The notes under the pieces are model-generated. The model saw only the letters and a program-made list of their open reading frames with translations, was not told the DNA's origin and did no database searches. A stretch of 64,000 nt of DNA from Plenodomus lindquistii (lineage: Eukaryota > Ascomycota > Dothideomycetes > Pleosporales > Leptosphaeriaceae), in contig JANUWI010000011.1 in the NCBI GenBank assembly GCA_025504975.1, positions 1,178,001 to 1,242,000 of the forward strand. The letters are read 5' to 3'. Position 1 is the stretch's first letter. Every line of letters begins with the position of its first letter. A program made the position numbers and the translations under genes. Positions 34,186 through 44,189 of this stretch are shown here, piece after piece.

Positions 34186-35360
34186 TTCGGCGACACTCCC
34201 CAGAGACAGTTCCTACCTGGCCATGAAGTAATGATCAAGCACGGGAAAGTGAGGAATTTTTGAGTAGCTAGAGCCAACTCGCGTGCATTCTCACACACAC
34301 TGAGCATATTATTGGATCTACTCAGCTTGATACTGGAGAAGGTTAGCGATCTTTCCAAAGGAACTTCGTTGGCAACAGCATAGCAATATGACTATGTCGT
34401 CAGCCCATGGCGACCTTTCGCAAACCTTGAGAATCGTCTTCTCGTTCGTCCGTCGTAGATTGGATTATAACGGTGGAGACAGATCGACTGGTCATTTGCG
34501 GAAGGAGCACGCTTGAATCACACTGATCCTTTCCTCGTTGATGAGCCGGAACCGCCGATACTAGAGTACACCAGCCGTACATGGTGAGCTGAAGCGATTG
34601 ACTGCAGCGCACGGTTCTTGGTGCTAGCGCCAGATGCACATGCATGAGTACGAGATGCACATGCACAAGCACAAGCTACGGTAATTTGCCGATTTGTCGC
34701 TCACCTCAAGCTAGTGAACTTCCCGAACAACAACTCAGAGGCTACACACAGCGGCAAGTCGCAGTCGATTGGATCGAGCTTGATCAACCTAGAGGGTGGA
34801 GTCTTGCGTAATGAGAACATTTTTGGAATTGTGCATGCGTAGAGGGATCGGCAGGACCAGCCAAAAGTAAAGCGTTCCGCCGTAGTGGGGCTAGCTATAG
34901 TGAGTGTTAGGTAGCTAACGAAACTACGTAGACACCTATTGCCCTTCTCAAGTGAGCGTCGGAGTTGAATGGCACAGAGCCACCACGACCGCGAGGCCAG
35001 CTTTCATGCTATGTTACCGAAGTTTTCTACAGCATTGACAATCCAAGCTTTTACTCAGGCCTTGCGAGATTGCAAATCATGTGCTGAGTCTGGTATGGTG
35101 TTTGCAGTACCGCGATCGCAGACACAGCCAGCCACAGCTAGAGTTTGAACCTTCTAGCGAGCAATAGCTTGTCTCCACGTCTCGTGGCGTTCAGATCGAC
35201 ATCTTAGTGAAAAAGTGACAATCACCAGCCAGATAGTGGAAGTGTCTATAAATGCTCGCGATTTCTCCTTCTCCTACAACTCTCAGTCAGTTTCTTCAGA
35301 CCTTGTGCTTCAGCAATTCGTGTGAATCCTACCTTGATTCCAACAAATCCAGACTGCAGA
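34186..35360. other. Intergenic, no convincing gene
   Basis: The 3' flank of the SNF2-like gene and the promoter of the following gene lie here. A small imperfect duplication of GATGCACATGCA-type sequence occurs at about 34630-34670. Frames of 60-90 codons have no support. Confidence 0.5.
35247..35252 (+). promoter_or_regulatory. TATA box of the 449-residue gene
   Basis: TATAAA occurs 114 bp upstream of the ATG at 35361 and is followed by a pyrimidine-rich stretch (TCTCCTTCTCCTACAACTC) that suits a transcription start. It is called by motif and spacing. Confidence 0.5.
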
Positions 35361-36998
35361 ATGTCAGACACTGATCGGCTCCTCTGGCTTGCGTACTGCA
35401 AGACAATCCAGGATGAGATTGGGCCGCTGGGCAACAACCATGCGACATTCTTCAGCACCAGAGACCAAAAAGTACGTCAAGAACGTCGGCCAAGATCTCG
35501 GGCCCCCTCAAGCATGTTTCTCAACTATTATTAGGGCCCTCTTGCGGACCCTCTCCCGGAGCCTTATACCAATAACGGCATCCACGAGATAGCGAATCAG
35601 CGCCTCAGGTCCGACGACATGTTCTACGAGCCCTCTAAAATGTTCACCTACACTGATACTCTGATCTCGTGAGTGACCCGTCCTTGGAACTCTTGAATGA
35701 GCTGCTCGCTAATGGTCTTCAGATATCTATCATGGGTCAACCTGGTGAGCGCGCGGAATTGCTAATACATACAATGGAATCTAACCGACCACAAAGGGAG
35801 GAAACGAATTCCCCCAATACACGCCTAGACTGAACGATTCCAGAAATCGTTTTGACGAAAGCAGGGCCAGTGCCAGAGTGCAACTCCACAAAAGCAAGAT
35901 GTATTACCAAGAGATGACAGATGCGGGCAGGGTAGATCCAAACCAAAGCTTTGCTGAATGGTTTCCACATAATGACCCCGGATATATGAGTGCCGTAAGC
36001 CAAGTCAGTGCTATGGCGAATGCGTTTCAAATGGAGACCATGTCTCTGGGCGGCGGCCCACTCGTGAATCAATGGATGCAACACATGCAAACACTCAACC
36101 AGGCCACCATGAGTATGGAGCAAAGAGCAACACCAGGGTGAGTTGGTTATTGTCACAAACGATATTGCTGGCGGTACGCTGATGATCTGTATCCAGATTG
36201 ACCATGGAAGCCACATCTGCAAAACCACCACCACTTTCCCAAGTTCTTTCTGAAGGACCACCACCAGACCCAGCCAACACCTACTGCGTCCCGTTCTTCA
36301 GCTCTCCTCAATACCAGCAAATTGTAGCGCAATGGCAACAGTCTGCCTCTGAAGCCCCCAGTCCAACAGGAGTACACGAGCTAGATCCGAACGAAGCGTC
36401 AAACACCAGCGGCGATGAGTTTGGTCACAGCGACCTCGGCGACAGTTCGAGGGTCTTCAAGTTCGCCATCGATGACTACGGGGGCGGGAGCAGCGCAGGG
36501 TCACTAAACCTCACTCCATCGAACGTCAAGATCACCATGTCTTGGGATGCTACCGACAAGGCGCAGCTCGAGACTGGTAAATGGTGAGTACCCACGACGC
36601 AATTATAACGCAACTTGAAAACTAACAACTGTTCTCACCACAGGGACATCAATGACCCCCACGGTACCTACCCTCAGCTTAGGCCCGGCGCCCCCAATGA
36701 CGTGAAAACCCTCGTACGCCCTGTGGAAATGCTCTTGGCATCGAAGCTGTGCTTTGAGATTGAGTTCTCGGACGACGCAAAGGACGCGTTCGACAGGCTC
36801 TTCAACGATGTGGCTAATCACGTTGGATACATCCGCGTCTTTGGTGTTGCTGTTGCTATTGCCGATAATGTGAGGGATAATACCACGCACGCTGGAACTT
36901 GGGATGACGCAAATGGCATATTTGTAGTTACACCGATTGCGGACACGGGACTTGTTACGGTGTTGGCTGTTACGGGAGAGAAACTTGCGACGTCTTAG
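35361..36998 (+). CDS. Unrecognised 449-residue protein
   Basis: Six exons, 35361-35471, 35535-35668, 35723-35744 (22 nt), 35797-36137, 36197-36583 and 36644-36998, all with GT...AG ends and exact phase. I do not recognise the family. The N-terminal quarter looks helical (MSDTDRLLWLAYCKTIQDE). The middle is Met/Gln-rich (FAEWFPHNDPGYMSAVSQ, QWMQHMQTLNQATMSMEQ), followed by a Pro/Ser-rich, acidic linker. The C-terminal about 140 residues look like a beta-rich globular domain (VFKFAIDDYG, NVKITMSWD, HVGYIRVFGVAVAIAD, GIFVVTPIADTGLVTVLAV). No signal peptide or membrane helix is visible. Codon use and the perfect six-exon model argue for a selected gene. It lies next to the NACHT/SNF2 pair, in the same orientation as the SNF2 gene, 1.2 kb downstream. 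Confidence 0.75.
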
Positions 36999-37235
36999 AA
37001 GTGGGCTCGCGGATAATAGGGAGACTTTGGGTGTGGAGCTGTTTGAGGAGAACAGGAAGTGATACAGCCACTACGACATCCAATGTGTAGGAACGAAAAT
37101 GATGATACTATTGATACAGTCGGTGTACATGCTATAACTTTTTAGGTAAGACGTGACTTTACGTGCCGTGGGTCGTGAATCGTACAGACGGAGAGCGCCC
37201 TTTTATCCAGGGTTCGAAGTTATAGTCTTGGCTCG

Positions 37236-38462
37236 CTACTTCTTCTGCTCGTCGTAAAGACCAGCCAGATGGCCAATGTACTCACCGGCCAGACCAAGAC
37301 TAATCGCCCCTCCCGTGAACCAGGCGCCCTTACGAAACCACCACCAGCAGTCCGACACCACCTTAAGCTTGACGCTACGAATCATGATTCCCAAAGTGAG
37401 CGCTGCACCACCACAAGAACCAACAAAGTACACCGGTCCCAGTCCTGCTGCCAGACCAGTAACGGCTAGAAGGCCAACTTGAACGACGGCAAGGCCTGAC
37501 AGCACCATCTTAGTCTCCTTCTCGTGCTTGAGAGCGATGCTCTTGATGCCAGCCTTGACGTCGTCTTTGATGTCCATATGTGCGTATATCATGTCGTATA
37601 GCACCGTCCACGCCACGTTGCTTGCATACAAACAAGCAGCCGCCGTGAGCGCTGCTTGGTTGGAGAGGAGGTCAATACCAAGAGCCGGAAAGCCCAACAT
37701 CGCGCCCCAGGAGAACGTAAGGCCAAGAACGAATTGGGGATAGTACGTCACCCGCTTCGCCAGGGGGTAGGTCGCGACCAGTAACAGAGATGGTGTTGCG
37801 TACCAAAAGCACTCGAAAGGCAACGACAGCAGTACAGCCAGACCGGTCATCAGCTGCCCGCCGAGAAAGATAATGGCTTGCTGGGTTGTGACGGCTCGCC
37901 TGGCAAGTGGACGCAGCCGTGTACGCTCAACATGCGGGTCGAGATCACGGTCCCAGAGATCATTTATGGTACATCCTGCGCCTCTCATCACGAGAGCTCC
38001 GGTGAAGAATAGAGCGCTAGTGCTGACGACTGCGAGCGGTGATGCGACAGGATTAGCCATGGTCGCGGCAAGTAGCGTACTAAATAGACATGGGAAGAAG
38101 AGATAGTAGGTTCCAATTGGTTTGTCGAGCCTCATGAGCTCAGCGTATGGGACAGCCTTTCGAGGCAGGTAAGACAGGACGCCTGTGGTTGGAAACTTGT
38201 AATCTGGTAGTGGCTTGGACGGCACAATGTCGTTGGCTATTGTTGCTATTCCCAAATTCTGCCCTGAGCACCTTATTGGGGTCGATTTGACGAGCTGTGT
38301 GGGCTGTGGGCGGTACAGGGCAGGTAGAACTGTCTTCGAAGACAAAGTTTTGAAACATCGTGTCCGTAATAGGCGTGAATGGTGTTGTAGTTGTGCATTT
38401 TGGAAAGGCTTCCTTGGACATAGAGTTGCAGGCCGCATGCTGAGGGCTCTTGAACATGTCAT
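37236..38462 (-). CDS. COQ2: 4-hydroxybenzoate polyprenyltransferase, mitochondrial (Coq2)
   Basis: A single exon encodes 408 residues. The N-terminus is basic and hydroxylated, poor in acidic residues (MTCSRALSMRPATLCPRKPF), as in a mitochondrial presequence. The UbiA-family prenyl-diphosphate sites are both present: NDLWDRDLD at about 164-172 and YDMIYAHMDIKDDVKAG at about 286-302. Between and after them are several hydrophobic segments consistent with the eight or nine helices of the family. The enzyme attaches the polyprenyl tail to 4-hydroxybenzoate in ubiquinone synthesis in the inner mitochondrial membrane. The start at 38462 gives the expected presequence length. It is divergent from the JmjC gene. 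Confidence 0.95.
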   Translation of the reverse strand: MTCSRALSMRPATLCPRKPFQNAQLQHHSRLLRTRCFKTLSSKTVLPALYRPQPTQLVKSTPIRCSGQNLGIATIANDIVPSKPLPDYKFPTTGVLSYLPRKAVPYAELMRLDKPIGTYYLFFPCLFSTLLAATMANPVASPLAVVSTSALFFTGALVMRGAGCTINDLWDRDLDPHVERTRLRPLARRAVTTQQAIIFLGGQLMTGLAVLLSLPFECFWYATPSLLLVATYPLAKRVTYYPQFVLGLTFSWGAMLGFPALGIDLLSNQAALTAAACLYASNVAWTVLYDMIYAHMDIKDDVKAGIKSIALKHEKETKMVLSGLAVVQVGLLAVTGLAAGLGPVYFVGSCGGAALTLGIMIRSVKLKVVSDCWWWFRKGAWFTGGAISLGLAGEYIGHLAGLYDEQKK

Positions 38463-38948
38463 GTTCCTGAGGCGCGCCCCACTAATATAGTAAGCCAGGA
38501 CTAGTAGCCCTACCTTCCCGTCTCTTGTCTCTGTCTCTGTGTGGCTTTCAAGTAAAGGACTTGCCGACTGTTAGTAGCTAGACTGGCGTGTCAATTGGCG
38601 GCTACGGCCGAGCATGGCGATAAGCTGCAAAGTGGTGAAAGTGAAGGAAGGCGAGGACTGGACCCTGTTCACGCTAATTCTCGATGGCACGTGATGCGCA
38701 TCAAGCTCACACCTAACTTACCGGCCCGTCGCGTCGCCCACGGCTCAACGTCAGCAACCTCGCCGTCAACACCACGACGACTGCTCGCGCTCGCTGCGAC
38801 TGCGCGTCATCCGTACCCGTGGCGCCCCTCCGCCCAATGTCGTTGGCATCCTTATCCTCACGAGCGCGAATCATCTGATCAGGCTCCGGGCGGCCCCAAA
38901 CATCCCCCGCGGACGCGACCTAATGCATATTGGTCGGTAACAGGCACC
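38463..38948. promoter_or_regulatory. Divergent region between COQ2 and the JmjC gene
   Basis: The 486 bp between the two start codons hold both promoters. The JmjC reading frame is open leftward to about 38595 without a stop, with an in-frame ATG inside (WHVMRIKL region), so the JmjC protein could start earlier, but the residues in that extension look non-conserved. Confidence 0.5.
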
Positions 38949-41900
38949 ATGCCAGCTGCGCGCCCCCGGGCCTCATTCGAGCCGATACCGCCTGATTTCG
39001 ACGTGCGCGCTTTCGTCGAATCAGCCGACAATTTCCAGTATGTCGACCGCATCTCGTATGAGATGATCGCAAACAATGGCATGGAGCAATTCGAGAAGCT
39101 GGTCCTGCTGCACGTCATTCTTGGTGGAAAGCCGCTGGTGATTGATGGCTTCGAGGAAGTGTTGGATCCTTGGACATTCACGCCGTCATGGCTGCGCGAC
39201 AACCACGGTGAAAAGGGTAAGGCAGGCCCCCGAGCCTTGGTCAGACGCATTGCTAATAACAAGCTCAGTCGAGAATGCGCGCAACCTCTCTTCCAAGGAG
39301 AACATTCCCCTCACAGTCAAGCACTACCTCAAGCATATGGCGAAGCTCACGGACCAGTTTTTCGATGCGCCCGAGCGATACCGCGAGAAGACCCGCCAGC
39401 GCATATATCTCAAGGACATCGATTGTCCACAAGTCTGGCACGACAAGTTGAAGGAACACATTCCCTCTGGACTGTTCTATCTAAACGACAGCACAGGCGA
39501 AGTTGGAGGGCCGGGCGCATTGGACGAACCTGGAGGCCGCAAAGGCCGTGGCATTGCACGTGCCGGCGATCTGATGAGCAGTCTACCGCCCGAGATGCGC
39601 GCCGAGAACCTCATGTGCTATATCGGTCACGAAGGCACCTATACCCCCTCACATCGGGAGATGTGTGCCTCGCTCGGTCAGAACATCATGGTCAACGCCT
39701 CCGGTCAGCTTGGCGAGGACGGCAAACCGGAGCGTCCAGGATCATCGATTTGGTTCATGACAGAGAGCAAGGATCGACATGTAGTCTCTGAGTACTGGCT
39801 GTCTGTGTTGGGCCACGACATTGAGGTGGAAAACCACTTTGCGCAGCTCATAGCCTGGAAGAAGGCGCCTTTCCAGACTTATGTTGTCGAGCAGCGACCT
39901 GGAGACTTCATCCTCATCCCACCACTAGCACCGCATCAGGTGTGGAACCGTGGAACTCGGACCATGAAAATCGCCTGGAATCGCACCACCGTGGAGACTC
40001 TCGAGCTCGCTCTGAACGAAGCACTGCCGAGTTCACGGATCGTGTGTCGTGACGAACAGTACAAGAATAAGGCCATCATCTATTACACCCTGCAGAAGTA
40101 CTCTGCGCTTATCAAATCGGCTCGAGCCCAGGTCGAGGCCGGCGGTGAGCAGTCTGTGGCTATTCAGCGATCTGGCAAGATTTCCAAGGTTCAGAAGGAT
40201 TTCAAGAAGCTCTTCGATCTCTATAAGACTATCATGCTATCGGAAATGTTCAATCCCGACACTCGCGAGCATCCAGAATTCCTGCCTTACGACAGCAACG
40301 TTACTTGCGCATACTGCCGATGCAACATATTCAATCGCTTCCTGAGCTGCAAATCGTGCAAGAACCTTTTCAGCTCGGAGATCGAGGAGCCATACGATGT
40401 TTGCATGGACTGCTACTGCATGGGTCGCAGCTGTGGATGCCAGTCGGGCTACACTTGGGTTGAACAATGGAAGTGGAAAGACCTGATACACAAGTACGAG
40501 GAATGGCGCGCTCAAATCATCGATATCGATGGACGAATGACCGAGACCACGCCACTTCCACTTCAGGAAGAACGCAGGTATCTCGGCAAGAAGACACTGG
40601 CCCAAGTTTGTCAAGATCAGCTTCGCGCGCGACCTTTCGTTGATATCAAGAATCCACAGCCTGAGGCCCTTTCTGACGACGAAGAGCCTGTTGTAGACGA
40701 ATACGGCATGGTCAAGAAGGTGACGAATAAAAAGTCGAAGCAGTGGCTCAGCAAGCACAAGTCTTGTCACTTTTGTCTGCATCGACATCCAAAGTGGAAG
40801 ATGGCCTTTTGCTCAAACTGCGACTTGTCCTACTGCTACGGCACGTTGTTCCGGGCGCATGACCTGATGCCCGTTACCATCATGGAAGATCTTAACTGGA
40901 AGTGTCCCCACTGTAGGCGGGTGTGCAACACCGGCGCATGCAGACGCGATCCTAGACAGCGTCCATACGAGCCTAAAGGTACCCTTCTCGGACACGATAC
41001 CAAGAAGGTAGCGGACCCACGTTCAGTGGAGTGCCTGGTTGACTTCAGTGTATCGAATCTGAACTGGCTACGCGAAGAAGAGGGCATGGCTCAAACTGCA
41101 ATGCAACGGCGGATGCAACAAGCCGAGATGGACAAGATGGCGGATCCTTCGCTCGACGCGCGTTTCGTCGAAGAAGAGAATGGCTTCTCTAGATACGGCA
41201 TCACCTACTCGCCTGTAGAAGACGCAAACGGAAACGTCGATGAGTCTGGCGGTGGCGTGCAGGCCGGTCTGTTCAATGGTGAAGGTAACGGCGAGTCATA
41301 CTATCCTGATCCCGATCTAGATGGGGAGATACCCCGGTTAGGCCAGAAAAGGGGACGCGGTGATCTAGATGACGATGACGGCAACCGCAGTCGTAGAAAG
41401 AAGAAGCAAAAGAAGAAGAAGAAGGATACAACCGCGCAACCGTTGCAGCCCAAGAACGTGTCCGGCCAACAGTACCAGAAAGAGGTGGAAAGGAAATTGC
41501 TGGAAGAGGCCAAGCGAGAGGACCGGGCCATTCTTGTCGCGGCCAGGATGAAGGGCAAGTCCAAGATTGTTACGCTCTCGTTGAGTACCGGTCACCTCCA
41601 GGGCTTGCGCGACCGACCTACGCCTGAACGTCAACAGTTCACGCGCCAGAGGACGCCGGAAGAAGTCGACATGATTGGCAACATGCGGTCGATTCTGCAA
41701 TCAGATGTCTTGTCTAAGCCGAACGCCGAGCGAAGTATCGCCGAGAAAGACAAGGACGGGAAGACATATCGCGTGCGTGTGGAGGAAGACGAAGCTTACT
41801 CCACGCGAAAGCGCAATCCTGATCTTGGTGGACCAGTCAAGCCTGGCAGGCCACGTGGCTCTCGACGTTTTGAGGAGATCACTCTTGAATCGGACGAGGA

Positions 41901-42849
41901 ATTTGCCGGTGAGAACGACGATGATGATCTCGAATTCACTCGCAGATCACGGGGGCGTACCTCGAATTGGCTTGCGCGGAGGCATGAGGGCGAGGAGGAT
42001 CTCCCAACTGAACTGCCCCCGAACTTTAGGGACGGCGACCTAAGAACCGATCGTGAGCGAGAACGCAGACGCGAATACAACGAGCGTAGAAAAAACATGC
42101 CTCCTAGGCCACCCAAGTTGAAGGCTGGAATTCGACCGGTTGGACGCCCAACGAAAAACCTGGAACACATGGAGAACCCTGACAACATTGATGCTGGCGG
42201 AGTATCCGACGAAGATGGCATCCACGAGGATGATGATCAGGACAACGAAGCGATATTGCTAGCACGACAGGCAGCCGCAGCCGCACTCGAGGCCCAACGA
42301 AAGGCGGAAGCTGAGCAAAGAGCCGAGGAAGAGCGCGCTGCCGCCGCTGCACGCGAGATGGAAGAAAATCTGCGTGCAAAGATGGCGCTCTTCCCTGAAG
42401 ACGAAGACGAAAATCAAATGCTCGACGACTTATTCGGCGACATGCCTGACGACGAAGATCTGGTTGTTGGCGAAGAAGCTCTTGATGAAGAACCGCCTCT
42501 AGCTGCTCCTGTAGGGCCTCCACAAACAAGCAATTCGCTTTTGAACAGGCCCGAAATGGCCGGCAGGAATATCAAGATTGTTAGCACAACTACGAGACAG
42601 AATGGCGATGAACCGACGACCTCATCACGGACTACGAGAACTTCCATTCCAGGAGCTAGATTGACGGGTCTCAACAGGAAGGCTGTCCCGATAGATGCAT
42701 CGGAATCTGAGAGTGAAGACGACATTCCTGCCACCGCGCCTGAACCGAAGAGATCCGTCGGTCGACAGCTTGGACGCCCATCGATGGTGCCAACCAGGGG
42801 TGGAGGTACGCCGAAGCGTGGTCGAGGCCGTCCGAGGAAGACAATGTAA
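38949..42849 (+). CDS. JmjC-type protein with 4CXXC_R1 zinc finger and AT-hooks
   Basis: Two exons, 38949-39216 and 39269-42849, give 1282 residues. A JmjC-like cupin spans roughly residues 130-330: the candidate iron ligands are H218 and E220 (SHREMC) and H312 (PLAPHQVWNRG). From about 436 to 695 is a Cys-rich region of the 4CXXC_R1 type: CAYCRCNIFNRFLSCKSC, VCMDCYCMGRSCGC, CHFCLHRHPKW, CPHCRRVCNTGAC. The remainder is charged and disordered with KKKQKKKKK basic runs, an AT-hook-like GRPRGSRR and a C-terminal GRGRPRK, and a long Ala/Glu coiled-coil-like stretch (about 1100-1140). Known JmjC proteins are Fe(II)/2-oxoglutarate histone demethylases or oxygenases; activity here is inferred, and the HxE rather than HxD ligand pair is allowed in the family. 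The ATG at 38949 directly precedes the conserved start. Confidence 0.9.
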
Positions 42850-43277
42850 ATCAGCAATACCCTATGGCGTTGTAGCGAGGTGTTACGGGGTGTTATGGTC
42901 GGTAGCTTTGGTCTGTGTCATGTTCGTGTGGAAGCAACGGTGCTTGTGTCGCTTGTACTTTGTCAGAATGATTTATCATAAATTCTAGAAGGCTGTTGAC
43001 TTGGTATTCAGCATGATCTTCCCAAAAGTATGAGTGTCATGCGGTTTCAGTCCTCAATCGAACTGCAATAATTACAATAAAAATTTCATAATTCCTTGAG
43101 GCTACTGTTTTGTTCATCATTGTCTAAGAAGGTACTATGACTTTGGCCTGTCTTCCCACCACTACCAAAAAGCGACCGAAATGCCACGTGATCTCGCGAT
43201 CGCGCGTTGAACGCGTATCAACACGTCTTCCAACAACCAGCCTCACACGCAACATCTACATCACCTTCAGATCCGCA
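42850..43277. other. Short intergenic between JmjC and HhH genes
   Basis: This holds the 3' flank of the JmjC gene and the promoter of the HhH gene. An in-frame ATG at 43137 would extend the HhH protein by 47 residues of unremarkable sequence. Confidence 0.5.
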
Positions 43278-44189
43278 ATGCCAGCCTACCATATTACCAA
43301 AATCACCCACAAGACCTTCAAAGAAATATTATCCCGCTACCCTGCCACCGTTCCCGAAAAGCTGCGCGACCTCGACACCCAACGCTACGAGACCATCCCA
43401 GCCACCGCCATCCGCAAAGATGGCAGCGCAAACCTCACAAAGGACATGGTTGAAGCGCTTGTCGAGTGGAAACTGTACATCACCTCAAAGAATAATGCAC
43501 ACACGAGCCGGAATCACTAACAAGTAAATACTAGAAAACACGGCACTTTCCGCCCTAAACTCCTCTCCCTGGTGCAATCCAACGACGCAGCAGCCGTATT
43601 AGAAGTAATAACTAAAGCGGCCTCACTCCCCCGCTCCTCACCCACTGACGTCCAACCTGCGCTTAAGATCCTCACACAGCTCAAAGGTATAGGGCCTGCC
43701 ACCGCATCCTTGCTACTTTCGGTGCTGAGTCCGGCGGATGTCCCCTTCTTCTCAGACGAGCTGTTTCGCTGGTGTGTTTGGGATGAGCCGGGTGGTGGGG
43801 GGTGGAAGAGGGGGATCAAGTACACGGCGAAGGAGTATGGGATGCTTGTTGAGCGGGTTGCGGAGTTGAGAGGGAGGTTGGGGGAGGGGGTGCAGGCTGT
43901 GGAGGTGGAGAGGGTGGCATGGGTGTTGGGGAGGGAGGGCGTAGATGTTGATGGTGGGGAGGGTGATGGGGAGGAGGGTAGTGCGGAGGTTGAAGAGGCT
44001 GAGAAGGGAGGTGTGGTTGTGGAAGAGGAGAAGAAAGTACCTGTGACGAAGGGTGCTGTGAAACGCAAAGCCGAAAGTGAAGATACCGTCAAAGCACCGG
44101 TGAAGAAGGCATCCAAGAAGACTACGAAGACCGAAGGAGTCAGTCCCCCAGCCGTCGGTACGCGACGAAGTACTCGCACGAAAAAGTAG
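43278..44189 (+). CDS. Helix-hairpin-helix DNA-glycosylase-like protein of unknown function
   Basis: Two exons, 43278-43474 and 43535-44189, give 283 residues. The N-terminal 110 residues are helical and contain the block DMVEALVEWKLKHGTFRPKL, which is completed across the intron. At about 115-123 is a helix-hairpin-helix LKGIGPATA followed by SLLLSVLSPADVPFFSDELFRW, which parallels the helix-hairpin-helix plus catalytic-loop layout of HhH-GPD glycosylases (GVGPKTA...VDTHIFRV type). An acidic residue is present (SDELFR) but one position away from where the catalytic Asp would be expected. No Fe-S cysteine cluster follows. The tail is acidic and then Lys/Ala-rich with nuclear-localisation-like KRKAESED and VKKASKK. 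Similar proteins of unknown function exist widely in fungi as far as I know. MPAYHITK at 43278 was chosen as start. Confidence 0.82.
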
